64,000 nt of DNA from Entoloma clypeatum (Eukaryota > Basidiomycota > Agaricomycetes > Agaricales > Entolomataceae), in contig OY751493.1 of assembly GCA_963565915.1 (NCBI GenBank), positions 4,278,001 through 4,342,000 of the forward strand, in the 5' to 3' direction. The notes below the pieces were generated by a model. It was given only the letters and a program-made list of their open reading frames with translations, was not told where the DNA came from and ran no database searches. Shown in pieces: positions 34,034 through 45,436 of this stretch. A program made the translations under genes and the position numbers. Positions within the stretch are counted from its first letter, which is position 1. Each line of letters starts with the position of its first letter.

Positions 34034-36550
34034 TCACACTGCAAACAATTCTGGTCGAAGAAGGATGATGTTTTCGTTGTCCCGCGATCCGTCTCCGTGG
34101 TCCGCTCGTCGGGACAAAGCGTCGGACTTGCCCATTGACTTTCCAGGTCGATGGTGCATTTTAAAATCGAAACGAGCGAGGTATAAGGACCATCTAGCTT
34201 GTCGTCGATTTAGTTTTTGAGCTGTCATGAAGTACTCAAGATTTTTGTGGTCCGTCCAAATCTCCACTGTCTTCTCCGCTCCTTCAAGGAAGTGCCTCCA
34301 CTCCTCTAATGCGCGGACCACTGCCAACATCTCCTTGTCATAGATCTCGTAGTTGCGTTCCACCGGACTGAGGCTTTTGGAATAGAATGCGACAGGGTGC
34401 CACTTACCGTCCTCTGTTGGTTGGGACAGTACTGCTCCGGTTGCAAAGTCCGAGCTATCCGCTTCTACCCGCCACTCCTTTCGATGATCAGCTAAGACCA
34501 GGATTGGAGCGGATGTAATCCTCCGCTTCAACTCCGCAAATGCGGACACTTCTCCTTCCTTCCAAGACCAGAGGTGCCCCTTCTTCGTGAGCTCGAAAAG
34601 AGGGCGCGCGATGTCCGAAAACCCTTCAATAAAACGGCGATAGAAGTTAGTGAACCCCAGAAAGGACTGTACTTCTCGGACGTTTGTCGGAGCAGGCCAC
34701 TCCGCGACCCCCGCTACTTTCACCGGATCCATCTCTACGCGTCCTTGTTCAATAATAAGGCCTAAGTATTCAATGCGCGTTTGCTCAAACTCGCATTTCT
34801 CTGGTTTTAGATAGAGTTTGTGTTCGCGAAGTCGTTCCAGTACAATCCGTGTGACCCTCTGATGTTCCGCAAGGGTCTCCGTGAAGATGAGTATATCGTC
34901 AAGGTAAACACAAACTACACCTTCAGTGATAAGGTCCTGAAAGATCTCGTTCATCATAGTCTGGAATGTGGATGGACTATTAGTGAGGCCGAAGAACATC
35001 ACCAATGGTTCATAGAGTCCGCGATTGGTCCGAAAAGCGGCCTTCCACTCGTCTCCGGGCTTTATCCGTACATTGTTGTAACCCCAGCGGATGTCGAGTT
35101 TGGTGAAGTATTGAGCGCGTTGAAGTTTATTGATCAGTTCGGATATGAGCGGAAGCAGATACTTGTTTTTGATAGTTTTGGAATTGAGTGACCGGTAGTC
35201 TTGTACAAGACGAAGGGAGCCATCCTTTTTCTTGATATAGAACACCGGAGATGCCATCGGAGACTTGGAAGGGCGGATCCGACCAGTTGCAAGGTTTTCC
35301 TCCAAAAACGCGTCGAGTTCTTTCTGTTCGTTCGGGGCGAGCGGATATACCTTACAACCCGCCGGAGAGGCGTCCGGAACAAGTTCAATGGCGTGGTCCC
35401 ACGTCCGCTCTTCCGGTAAGGTGTCGAAAGAGGTCTTTGAGAATACGTCTTCGAAATCAAACAAGTGGTCTGGTACGGAATCGCGGAAAGATTTGGGTTT
35501 CTGGTTACTGAGGAAGGCCTCCGATAGACGTTGCGAGATATTGGATGAAGCGCGGATGAACTCCGCCTCCACAGGTACTGTTCCGACAAAAAGGCGGTCT
35601 CCCTCCTCAAACTCATCCTCTTCCTCATTGTCTTCCGCTAACTCCTCCGTTTCTTCTCCTTCTGTGACATCCTCCACCCATGGGCCGCGTGGAGCCTCCT
35701 CCTCTAGACCGGACGTCGGAGTGGAACCCATCCGACAGGCTCGGATGCGGACTTGTTCGAACTTCCGCTCCTTCCGCTCTTGGGCTGCCTCCTGTTGGCA
35801 TGTCCGACATCGTGCAGGACACCGGCTCATCTTCACTTCCCCTGAAGTCCAATCTACCTCGGGGTTGTGTTCTTTGAGCCAAGTGAAGCCTAACACGATT
35901 TCTTGTTTTCCCAAACTTGTGACTGCAAGCTGGGTCCGTTCCGAGTGATCCCGATAGCGGAGCACTACGTCCAACACCTCCGTTATTGCTCTGGCCTCAT
36001 TCGGAGTTCCGTCGATGTTGTATACCGGAATTGCGCGTTGTAGTTTTCGAGTAGAGAGTCGGTGTTTCTCGACCAGAGTACGTTCAATAAACGATCCTGT
36101 TGCCCCACTGTCGAGTAAGGCCTTTTGTGATAGTATGTCTTTAGTGTCGGTAGTTTCGAGAACTATGTCTAGTTTGAGGGAATTGTCGGAGCGAGCGGCT
36201 GCGGCGAGAACATATTGTTTTGGAAGCCGCCGCTCCCACTTAGAGAAGCGGATGCGGATAGGGTTTGCGGAGTTGGGTGCGACTATAGGATCGTTTGCAT
36301 GCTTAGAGATGGAGGGTATAGGATCATATTGTTCCATAAATAAGGCAGCATAACGATTTTTAGTAGACAACGAGGGCGCACTGTTCACTCGTTGTGAGGA
36401 GGAAAATCCTCCTGTCCTCCCTCCGACTCTGCAGACTCCGTGGGCGGAACGGAGTTGCCTTCCGCCGCGTCCTTGACCATGAGTTGTTCCATGATAAACT
36501 CGTCTTGTTCCTCCATCGTCATGAATCGGACGTCGAAGCGAAGGGGGCAT
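34034..36550 (-). CDS. Gypsy pol, N-terminal part: protease, reverse transcriptase, RNase H
   Basis: Visible in order are the aspartic protease motif ALLDSGATGSFI, the reverse transcriptase with LDIRWGYNNVRI and catalytic VYLDDILIF, and RNase H with VEADSSDFATGAVLSQP and WTDHKNLEYFMTAQ. The frame lies -1 relative to gag and overlaps its 3' end by about 165 bp, consistent with a programmed -1 shift at an unidentified slippery site. The N-terminal Met shown by the open frame is not necessarily used. The frame ends at an in-frame TGA directly before the integrase part. Confidence 0.93.
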   Translation of the reverse strand: MPPSLRRPIHDDGGTRRVYHGTTHGQGRGGRQLRSAHGVCRVGGRTGGFSSSQRVNSAPSLSTKNRYAALFMEQYDPIPSISKHANDPIVAPNSANPIRIRFSKWERRLPKQYVLAAAARSDNSLKLDIVLETTDTKDILSQKALLDSGATGSFIERTLVEKHRLSTRKLQRAIPVYNIDGTPNEARAITEVLDVVLRYRDHSERTQLAVTSLGKQEIVLGFTWLKEHNPEVDWTSGEVKMSRCPARCRTCQQEAAQERKERKFEQVRIRACRMGSTPTSGLEEEAPRGPWVEDVTEGEETEELAEDNEEEDEFEEGDRLFVGTVPVEAEFIRASSNISQRLSEAFLSNQKPKSFRDSVPDHLFDFEDVFSKTSFDTLPEERTWDHAIELVPDASPAGCKVYPLAPNEQKELDAFLEENLATGRIRPSKSPMASPVFYIKKKDGSLRLVQDYRSLNSKTIKNKYLLPLISELINKLQRAQYFTKLDIRWGYNNVRIKPGDEWKAAFRTNRGLYEPLVMFFGLTNSPSTFQTMMNEIFQDLITEGVVCVYLDDILIFTETLAEHQRVTRIVLERLREHKLYLKPEKCEFEQTRIEYLGLIIEQGRVEMDPVKVAGVAEWPAPTNVREVQSFLGFTNFYRRFIEGFSDIARPLFELTKKGHLWSWKEGEVSAFAELKRRITSAPILVLADHRKEWRVEADSSDFATGAVLSQPTEDGKWHPVAFYSKSLSPVERNYEIYDKEMLAVVRALEEWRHFLEGAEKTVEIWTDHKNLEYFMTAQKLNRRQARWSLYLARFDFKMHHRPGKSMGKSDALSRRADHGDGSRDNENIILLRPELFAV

Positions 36551-37539
36551 TCACGACTGAAGTGACCCGTTTTGTTACATCTGAAGCATGCATTGGCATT
36601 CTTGCCTTTGACGCGTGAAGTATCAATGTCCATTGCATTAGGGTCCCTTGTCGGCGGAGCGGTTGCGGATGCGAGCGGAGCTGGACGCGGAGTGAATGGA
36701 ATGTAGGGGCGAGGGAATACTGAGGTGCCAGGTACTCTTGGTCCGACGACGTTGCGGAAGGCGGATGTGCGGGTCGGAGCAGTGGCTTTGAAGGCTTTGT
36801 TGGCAATTCTATTGTCGTCGTTGACTCGTGCTGCAGAGTACCACTCATCGGGGTTGTCGTCCGCAGGCCGTCCGTGGGTCAGGGTGGCGATCTCGTTCTG
36901 AATGTCGGAACGGAGACCATGGCGGAATTTGAGTACTATATTGGTATCCTCCTGATAGCCTGCTTTGTCAATGTAGTCTTTGAACTTGTCAATATAGGTC
37001 TCGACATCCCGTTGACCTTGATAATAGGATTCTCCTTCGAGGATCAGTCTCGCGTCCTGTTCCTCATTCTTCGGAGTGAACTCCGTTGTAAAGACGGCGC
37101 GGAAGTCCACCCAAGTCCGATAAGGCGGAGCACCGGTCCTCCGCTCTTGTCGGATAATGCGATCCGCAAAGCGTGCTGCGCGTCCACTCTTCATGAAAGA
37201 TAAGGCCCAATAAATTTTAGCGTGGTCGTCTGCGAACTGTTCCGGAGCCAGCCCCATAAACAATTCACAGGAGTTTAGAAAGGTCCAGCCATTTGCGCGT
37301 GATCCGTCGAAGTCTGACGGATTGGCGGGTTTTGCTCGACGCACGCCCGGATTGGCCGGAGCGAGCGGAGCAGGTGGAGGTGCGGGTGCGGGAGCAGGTG
37401 GGATAGGTGGCGGAGCTGGGGCAGGAATTGCGTTGAAGGCGAGGAGGAGTTGGTCAAGTTGAGTAGAGATATCAGCGAGAGTTTGACGTTGTTCCTGGAA
37501 CTCGTGCTCGAGCTGTTCAAGGCGATTGGGGTCGTCCAT
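36385..37539 (-). CDS. Gypsy gag with CCHC zinc knuckle
   Basis: This 384-residue capsid-type protein starts MDDPNRLEQLEHEFQEQ. It has a Pro/Ala-rich linker, the gag core (FLNSCELFMGLAPEQFADD, YKDYIDKAGYQ-like region) and a CCHC knuckle CFRCNKTGHFSRECP near 36560-36605. It packages the RNA of its own element. The frame looks intact. Confidence 0.92.
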   Translation of the reverse strand: MDDPNRLEQLEHEFQEQRQTLADISTQLDQLLLAFNAIPAPAPPPIPPAPAPAPPPAPLAPANPGVRRAKPANPSDFDGSRANGWTFLNSCELFMGLAPEQFADDHAKIYWALSFMKSGRAARFADRIIRQERRTGAPPYRTWVDFRAVFTTEFTPKNEEQDARLILEGESYYQGQRDVETYIDKFKDYIDKAGYQEDTNIVLKFRHGLRSDIQNEIATLTHGRPADDNPDEWYSAARVNDDNRIANKAFKATAPTRTSAFRNVVGPRVPGTSVFPRPYIPFTPRPAPLASATAPPTRDPNAMDIDTSRVKGKNANACFRCNKTGHFSRECPLRFDVRFMTMEEQDEFIMEQLMVKDAAEGNSVPPTESAESEGGQEDFPPHNE

Positions 37540-37700
37540 TACTATGCGCGGAGCAGAATCACCGGTTACGGAGAGGTAATTAGAAGAACTGGAAGGGGTG
37601 TGAGATGTATCGGAGTCGGACGCGGACGAAGCTACTCCGAAGCGCGGAATCGTGACAACGATGCAATCGGACCCGGTCCAATTAGATGAGAACTTTCTAC

Positions 37701-38144
37701 TGTAAGGGCGACCTTACGATCCAAGACTCAAACCCAGATACTTGCAAGGGAGATCCGAAGATTAGATTGAGCAGTCTGATAAGTAATACAACACACACCT
37801 TGCAAGGGAGATCCGAAGAGAAAGTTCTAAGGATTCCCCTGCAAGCTAGCGAGATAAATAGTAAAATGAGATATGAAATAAAAGATAAAACGAGACATAG
37901 GAATGATGAGTAATGGTCGGGAGTAGGGATGGGGGATGAATGGAAACGAGATGAATGATAGTACCTGCGATCCGACGTGCGGAGGAGCGGAGGGGCGCGG
38001 AGTCGTCGGATGTGGAGAGGTGCAGAGAGGTGAATAAGATATCAGAGGCAACAGATACGATCGGAGGGCGTCGGAGGGCGTCGGAGGGCGTCGGAGATGG
38101 TGGAAATGAACGGAAAGGGAAAGTGCAAAGTGGTTGCCCTTACA
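37701..38144 (-). repeat. Gypsy 5' LTR, full length (444 bp)
   Basis: On the plus strand it is bounded by TGTAAGGGCGACC and GGTTGCCCTTACA. It contains two internal TTGCAAGGGAGATCCGAAGA-type direct repeats near 37742 and 37802. Confidence 0.88.
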
Positions 38145-38951
38145 GGATTGGTGTTTTAATCATGTTTTGGGGCTACTTGTACTTCTGATCAAGCTACAGA
38201 AGCGAAGATGTAGCCTGCAGAGCTTGGATAATGCCCAGCACAGCTATTGGGGTGCGACAACGGCAATGTCCGATGGGTTGGGTCTCCTTTCGGGTTGGCC
38301 AAAGGTTCTGCCCTAACACCGAATTGATTCCGCACATCCGACGTCAACACAAGAGAATGCCTTGGTGTTCAAGAACATAAGTTGCATTCAACAATTGGAG
38401 CTCTGACGGCTGATCGACGATCTTGTAGAGACCCGGCAGAATTAGAGGCCGTACCAGGATATTGCCTGTGGGTGAAAAGATTTGATTTGGTCAGACAAAT
38501 CGAAGATAAGGCAACAATGGGACGCACCAAGAATTTCTACCATTCCTGTCGGAAAGGGACGGGCTTACAAGCCTACTGACATTTGGGGACGATGGAAAAT
38601 GCATATCATGAAACCTGTACAAATGATCATGCATGTTGGTTTGTTTGCCAATCGATAAAAGAGAAAAAAGATACATACACCATGGCCAACAAAGTGCAAG
38701 AACAGATCCTATACACAGTGCATACCGTCATAATGCCGGCGAGGGAGTGTGTTTTGCAGGGCTTCATTAAAGTTCGCGGTGCGGATGAGAGATATCCGTG
38801 GTCGTCGATGGTCGTTCAAAGTTGTGTTCATATTTCAAACTCCACTGACACGAACGTAGGCATTTCATTGACAATACTTACTTAGTACGTACTATAAGAA
38901 GGGTGCTGGCACCACCTCCCACAACAAACCAAATCAACATCAGTCGTCGTC
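38145..38951 (+). repeat. Right copy of the duplicated segment, running into the Plavaka 3' end
   Basis: It begins at the Gypsy border with GGATTGGTGTTTTAATCAT, as does the left copy at 31496. It continues beyond the left copy to about 38951, where its last bases coincide with the final Asp codons of the Plavaka gene. Inverted relative: 51530-52630. A degraded copy of the small gene seen at 52343-52798 lies at 38340-38579. Confidence 0.8.
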
Positions 38952-41900
38952 GCAGTAATAGTCGTCCATCTCTTCCTCAGACTCCACCATAGAATCTTGA
39001 TCAGATTCATCTGGCTCAGGCTCTCCATCATCTGATCCCTCTCCATCTTCATCATCAACTTCGTGTCCAAGAATATCATCTTCCACAAGTAGGCCTTCCA
39101 TGGGGAAATCATCAGCCTCTACACTTTCTGTGTCGTCCCCATCCTCGGGCTCCTCGTTGCTAGCAGCAGCACTAGACGTTCCCGGACTGTCCAAAACCCC
39201 GGATGTGATCTTGTTCATCCCAGGTGTGAGCATACACATGCCCGACTCCCTCACCCCAATGATACCTCATGCCCATATCGCGGTCTGCAAATCTTTTTCC
39301 TAACAGTGAATATCTTAGCGATATAACAAGATCAGAGACTCACCGATTCACATAGTAGACTTTCCAGTCCTGCTTCGATCGGGCTTTCTCCGAAAATTTG
39401 GTTTCAGGTTCTTCCTCGGAAGCTAAGCGTCCTGTCTTGAAACATGGAATAATGTGACAACCCCTCAATATCTGTGCTGGGTCAAGAAAACCCAAAGAAT
39501 CTTTGCCTGAAATAATTGGAAAATACACCTCATCGAGCCTTTGAGGTACCCAGCTTCCAGCCTTCCTCAACTCGTACCATCGTACCCATAAGAACTCCAT
39601 TCGACGGGGATGTAAGTCACGATTGCCTTGCCCAGCATAGACAACGTTGGTGTGAAAAATGCCGAGGACCCTTGCATAACAAAAAGGATGACCTTCAGAT
39701 AGAGAAGCAATCTTCGGATTGAGCATCATTATGTCCGATCGTTGATGTCCAGGGTTGATGACATCGTCCGCTCGTCGCACGTCGTACGTCGTAAAATTAA
39801 CGCGCATGGTCTTATGCGTAAATATGCGATTATGTCTAAATTGAACTCTTGCCCAGTCATCAGGGGTGGAAGGATCCAAAGATATCCCCTCTTGCACCAG
39901 GGTGACTTGGATGCGGGACCAAAGGTGTTTCTTGAGTTCTGGAATAAAATTCTGCGTAGACTTGTCAGCAATGAGAGCAGGATGGATTTGCACTCTTCTA
40001 CCTTGAATGCAGCGTCCCCTTCATGTTGTTTGACAAATAGACCGACATCTTCGGGGAAATTCTCTGTCTTTCCGATGATATGATGAACTTCTGGGTCTTG
40101 GGATGTTGCTGTATCGTCCTTCAACGCTTGTAGCGGATTAAGAGAGTTTTGGGCTCGGATTCTTCGGATTCTAGCCTGCCGTCGTTCAATTTCTGCCAAT
40201 TGTTTGGTATATGCCTTACGATCTGTTCTTGCATAGTTTGACTTTGGTGTCCTGTGTTCGAGTTCGCCCTATGCCGCCATTGAACATTCTGGTCAGCTGG
40301 TTGAATATTATTTTATCTTGCCTGGAAGACTTACGCGCTCGGTACTATATGAATCACAAGTTCCAAATGCTCTGATATGATTCGCGTAATCGCCCAGTGT
40401 ATGGAATTTATATGTCGTTGTTGTGAAGGGTATCTCCCTTCTGCTCTTTGTGAATGTTTCCGCAGGTGCTGTTTGTTTCCCTTTTTTCGATTTACTCGCT
40501 TGCTTCGCCTTTGCCCGCTGGCATTTTTCCGCCTCTTTAGGCAATTCGTAGGTTCGATAGGCAGAGCATACTTTAGTTTGAAATTCCCTGACTTTCTTCC
40601 CCAGGAGTGTTGTGGTTTCTTCGAGTTTCTTCAATGTGATGTCGGTGTGCAGTCGAAGTTTAGCCAGAAAGTGCCAAGAGGCATATATGAAAAGGAGATT
40701 CAGCACAATTTGGTTGTGCAAATCTGGGAAAAGCCCATCGAAAACCGGTATTGCGCACTTAGCATTATTCATGAACCCTCGAATATAAGGGGAGGAATAA
40801 GTAGTTTCTTACTTGTAGAAGATTTTCGTAATCACGCGCAGCCAATTTCTTCATTTCTGAGGCATTGGTACCAAATCTGCGTATCACACCGCGCCCAAAC
40901 GGATGAATTTGACGATATCTTTGATTTTTCAAGAAATGATTGTTTGATAAGTAGAAATGACGTACCGGGAGTCCATTTCGTAAATTTTTGAGGGATCAAT
41001 TGCATGGAGCAGGCGAAGAAGGTGAACGAAAAGGGATTTCCATACGCCGAGCTCGAATTTGTGGAGAAGATCAACAGCAAGCATTTCAAAGGAATTGAAT
41101 CCAAATTTTCCAAGTCGCTTTGAAGATGCGCTCTGAAATTGAAGGTTAGTTCATCTCCTCATTGAATTCAAAAATTACGCACACTTGTCGGAACCAGAGA
41201 CTTCACAGCAAGAACTCTTTCCACAGCAGCACTGTTGACAGCAAAATTTTTCGGACCATAAACATGATGTCATGCCGTTTTGATAGAGTAGTTGTCATCA
41301 ATGCGTTTTTTAGTGTTACGAATGTCCATATCTCGTTTTCCTCCCATCATAGGTATCTTCAACTTAGGTATGAGACAGCGTGGGCAAGGATAACTTCCAT
41401 TTTGCCGAATTAAACCAATAAGGACTCTAAAATAAAAGGAATCGGAAGAGTGAATAACCTGAAAAAAACATGTCTCACTTTTTGATATAGTCGGCAGAGT
41501 ATGTGACCACTCTGGGATAAAACCGCCAGATTGTCTTGTCAAAGGCCATGAGTATTCCGGTTTCCCACGCATCGATGAATTCATCATCAAGAATTATTTC
41601 CCATTGGGCGTGGAATATTTCCCGATTGCAGTGTGCAAGCAGCGGGCGGCGCTTTCCCCTTTGTCCACCATGTTGTGACAAAATCGTTGAAAGCATCTGG
41701 TAGCTGTTAAATCCATGGTCAGGCCAATTTCAAGGAAGATTGAGTCGAAAGCTCACTTTCTGAAAATACGCTACGTGGCTGCAGAGTTTTGCGCTGGGTT
41801 TACATCGCTGATATTTGGAGTCACTCCCAAAGAACATGTAAAGTGGCCAAAGTTTTGCTTGGCCAAAAGAAGTCAGATGCGTCGAGTCTGACCAGAACAT

Positions 41901-43468
41901 TAAAGGCAAGATCGCTCGTGGGGCATTACAGCCAGGCACCGGGACGGAATCCTGGAGTTCGTGGTGCAACTTGAGGAGCTTATCCGAAGTATACATTTCT
42001 CCATACACTCGGATGGCTTCCAACCCGCTACCTCTTTTCCATAGAAGTTCATGCGGCTCGAAGTGGGGGTGCATTCCAGCATCCGCAGCGGCCTTCAACT
42101 GTTCCTTGATGACTGAAACCAATGATCGGTGATAGAAATGACCAGAAAAGTAAGGACACGACCCAGGATGGCCAGTTAGCCAGTGGAACGGAACCTGTAT
42201 AGTGATCGGACTGCATTTCCAACCGTCATCCATCCATTCCGGTTGAGAATTTCCTTCGAAGGCATCTCCAGATGATGCTAATATTGCATTAATGTTCGAC
42301 CATTTCATTTTCTTTACATCTTCAACATTGAACTTGGGATGACTAATAATGCCAATGAGATCCTTGAAATTTCTCTGCGACTTTTGAACACTGTTGTCCC
42401 AGTACCATTCGCCAAGGAGAAAAGAACTTATATTTTCGTAGGGAGCAAAGGATGTTCTTGTTTGAGAGCGGAGGGTGCGGAGCGATTGTTCATCTTTGTC
42501 GTCTGAAGGTGCGTTGACAAAGTCTCACAGAATAAGACAGTCATCTGCACTTCGTGCGGGGAACTGGGAACCAGAGTATCTTTTAAAGAGTCCGAACGCG
42601 TTGGTTGATGTCGTGAAGTACAATAAACTCGTAGGCCTTGGAGATGCTCCAGGCTCTGAGACAGGCGACGGTTGAGTAACTTCTGGGATATCTGGGCCCT
42701 GAATGAGTTCTAGAAGGCAGAGAAGATGTCATCTGAGTTAAATGAATTTTCGAAAAAAGTGGGTAAAACGCTGACCGTGAGGTATGACTTGAGGGAGTAC
42801 ATCACGAAAACGCAGCGGCGGGTTCCGGTTTCTCTTTGTTTTGCGCAAGGCAATCGGTACTTCCAGGTCTGCTCTTTCATCCCGAGGAGCCTTAAAGAAG
42901 ACCATTGCTTTAGCCGGGTAATTGAAACAGAACTTCGTCCAATACATACCGAGTTGCTAGTCACTGCCGTGGTGTCAAAACCCCTGTCGTGGACGACTAG
43001 TGGGACTATGGATTCGTTGGACTGTGAGTTGACATTGGGGCCTAGCACAAGTGACGGATTTACCTGAAATTTCGTCAATGTCAAAACCCTGGCCTTGAGT
43101 CGGCAAGTACGTACGTCTGCCGCTGCTTGGAAAGCCACTGAAAGCTGCGGCGAAGGAAGTCTGGGTGGAGAAATGTCAAGTTGCGACGTGGATGCAATCG
43201 TTTGTAAAACTACGCCCTACGTGAAAATTAATGAGCAATGCTCGGAATGAGCTATAAAAGGAAATCCTACATCTTCGACACCTCCCGCGGTAACACCAGA
43301 TGGTTTATGTCTCTTGCGACTCAACCATCCTTTCCTTGCGCCAGTGAGGGCCCGTTTCAACGTCTTCTTCTTGTGCAGGCAAGATCGCTCATGTAGAGAA
43401 AGCGCTGACGGAATCGGAAAGGGACCACGCCCACAACCTGAATAAGTGCAGAAAATTCCAGTGGTCAT
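38940..43468 (-). CDS. Plavaka-type (CACTA/CMC) transposase
   Basis: This multi-exon transposase gene begins at ATG 43468 with MTTGIFCTYSGCG and LHERSC, a C2H2-like finger. Next is the basic segment RNRNPPLRFRDVLP (near 42800), then a body with SPITIQVPFHWL, LYTSDKLL-like blocks and the catalytic-region motif LMFWSDSTHLTSFGQAKLWP. After it come SKYQRCKPS, YPCPRCLIPK, LAVDLLHKFELGVW, QCAIPVFDGLFP, HTDITLKKLEETT and YHTLGDY-like FHTLGDYANHIRAFGT. The acidic tail ends DDYYCDDD. Motif order matches Plavaka proteins known from basidiomycetes. I found no internal stop that an intron could not remove, so it may be intact. I could not identify its terminal repeats. It lies within the giant element. 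Confidence 0.87.
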
Positions 43469-43770
43469 GGTGTAGTCAAGAATACCTGCTGGGAGGAGCA
43501 ATGGTATGCCGCATACTTACCTTGACATTCGTGAATTGTTCAAACTGCCGGCACGCATCACATCAAAGTCCACAATCAAAGACCCTTTATTGGCAGTAAG
43601 GTTCGTTTGTAGCAACGGTTGCAAACCCTATAATGCATTGATGGATCTGCCCGTTATAACTTATAAGAGTCATGAACTATGAACAGTAACATACCTCTCA
43701 GCTTTGTCGCTTCGGCAGTCCAGGTATCCTTATTTTCACCCGCCGCACCGTCCCATTGATTGTTTGAAGG

Positions 43771-44097
43771 ATGTTCTTCTCAGTTTACCGGACTCGATCG
43801 ACTCACAATGCCCATCGACAACTCTCCCACTTTAGGGTACGATGGCTGAAGAAGCGAAAACGACTTCAACAGCGAATCAAGCACCTTGCCAATGCCCTTC
43901 AAATTGCTGTCCATGCTAGCAGATTAGGGTACGAGGAGCATATGAGGCTATCCGAGAGTTGTCGATACTACCGAGGAAGATGGCTTACCGCAGAAAGAGA
44001 GGTGGAGCTGCTTGGGCGCCAGTTACCTGAAGACTCAGAATTTGGCCTCGATTTGTCTCAAGCACGAGACCATACCCGGTCTTCACCCTACCGATAA
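43771..44097 (+). CDS. Short basic protein or last exon, unknown
   Basis: This is a 108-codon frame from ATG 43771, rich in Arg/Lys and predicted helical (RWLKKRKRLQQRIKHLANAL). It ends HTRSSPYR at TAA 44097. A CAG acceptor sits just after the first codons, so it may instead be the final exon of a longer gene. No family recognised. It converges with the small minus-strand gene at 44328. Confidence 0.35.
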   Translation: MFFSVYRTRSTHNAHRQLSHFRVRWLKKRKRLQQRIKHLANALQIAVHASRLGYEEHMRLSESCRYYRGRWLTAEREVELLGRQLPEDSEFGLDLSQARDHTRSSPYR

Positions 44098-44327
44098 GCT
44101 GTGATTTGTGAGTTGAACTATCATATCATGCCAGAAAGATGAATTGATATGTACAATGCTACTTGAACAGGATGGCAAGCGAGACGCGAATGACGGCTGG
44201 TCGGATTTATACATGAAAACGAATGGATAAATAAATTCAATCCCAAATTAGGTCGCTCGAGAGAATGAAAGTCTATGCACGATGAATATCAGTATGTGAT
44301 GATAAAAGGTGCGGAAAAAGAGAATCC

Positions 44328-44696
44328 TTACCACAATGGGATCAAGCAGCTAGCAGTCCGCACGGTAGCTTCATCAATCAACAAGCCCAATGCGTGGATT
44401 TCAAAGCCAGGACGAGATTGCTGGATGAAGCCATGGAGCTTCTGAATATTTGACCGAGCCTCGTCAAGGTACTGCTTCAAGGCGGCTCCAAGGTGAACGT
44501 TGGCCGCCCAAGCTTCCTCAATCTCCCTACGGTACAGTATGAAGTCCTTAGGTTCCTATATCAATAAGTGAAAAATTGGTTAGTCAGGCGAATAACCAAA
44601 ATCGGTATGCTTGCCATCTTCTCGTAAGTGGGGAGATGGGTTATTGGGCGTGGTCTTGGAAGAAGCCAATTCCGTCTTCATATTCGTGGGATTCAT
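44328..44696 (-). CDS. Small conserved-looking gene, unknown (start damaged or uncertain)
   Basis: The last exon 44328-44555 encodes EPKDFILYRREIEEAW, then LGAALKQYLDEARSNIQKLH, and ends LLIDEATVRTASCLIPLW, TAA 44328-44330. It follows a good acceptor (TTGATATAG). An upstream exon may start at ATG 44696. Further upstream (44770-44850) lies a diverged copy of an exon also present twice in the palindrome at 48.8-49.0 kb. There it reads MSANSAALSHAFPLASVPPP, but here the ATG has become ATA. So this copy may have lost its original start. No function can be assigned; the C-terminal helix is probably structural. Confidence 0.45.
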
Positions 44697-44710
44697 GTCT
44701 CGCCAGATTT

Positions 44711-44862
44711 CGATGAACTTGAACGACTACTTCATAAATACTGAAGAAAACAAGGGACTTACAGGTGGATGGGGAGATGGTGGGGGTATGGAAGCAAGAG
44801 GGAAAGCGTGCAAAAGTGCTGCTGAGTTGGCTGATATACAGGAATGATCGTTGTCGCCGGCT
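44711..44862 (+). repeat. Third, diverged copy of the palindrome core sequence
   Basis: It matches 48705-48852 (plus) and the mirror image in the right palindrome arm. Shared are the runs GAAAACAAGGGACTTAC, GGATGGGGAGATGGTGGGGG and GTTGTCGCCGGCTAT. Confidence 0.75.
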
Positions 44863-44889
44863 ATGAGTGACCGGGTGTTGCAAAATCAC

Positions 44890-45436
44890 CTACATAGTTA
44901 TGTAAAATTTCCTCGATCGGCGCCTTCCCGCATTCTGAGCGGCTGATGTCTCATAGATCGGGAATCTTTGGGCACTTTAGGAGACCACTCTAACTTCGAT
45001 CCATGAAATTTCTGTCCCTCAATAAAATCAGAGCTCACAATCTATCCCGCCGCCGGGAGCCGGAGCCTGACTGAACAACTCCCACCGCCAAATTACTGAG
45101 GCGGAGACAGAAAATGTGGCGTGACTTCGACGAACGTGACGGATTTTGCATAACCTCGTGAAAATGGTGTGCCAACTTCCTCGCTCTGCTATTATTTTCA
45201 TCACCACAAATTCTCAAGATTAAGTGGAGAGTATTGAAGCCAGGAAGCCAGGCTGTACAACGGTAAAAGAATCAAGTCATTTGAGGCAGTGGATGTAGCA
45301 CGATAAGCCAAAAATAATGATTTTTCTGAAGTACACATGCATGGTATCAAGTAATAAGTAGATCATCAAGTGTGCCTGTAATAATGATAGGACGAGGAGT
45401 GTTTCTCGTGAAAATGACTCCCAGAGCCTTGGGGGG
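44890..45436. other. No gene seen
   Basis: This stretch lies between the small minus-strand gene and the 3' end of the Spt5-like gene. No frame or repeat stands out. Confidence 0.4.

Larger units (their letters stand above)
32138..38144 (-). mobile_element. Gypsy/Ty3 chromodomain LTR retrotransposon
   Basis: The element reads on the minus strand. The 5' LTR is 37701-38144. Then come gag, pol split by one stop, a polypurine tract (AAGGGGGGG, complement of about 32470-32480) and the 3' LTR fragment 32138-32468. LTR ends are TGTAAGGGC and GCCCTTACA. Over the shared 331 bp I find one difference between LTRs, so insertion was recent. No 5-bp target duplication can be shown because the outer part of the 3' LTR is missing. 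Confidence 0.93.
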
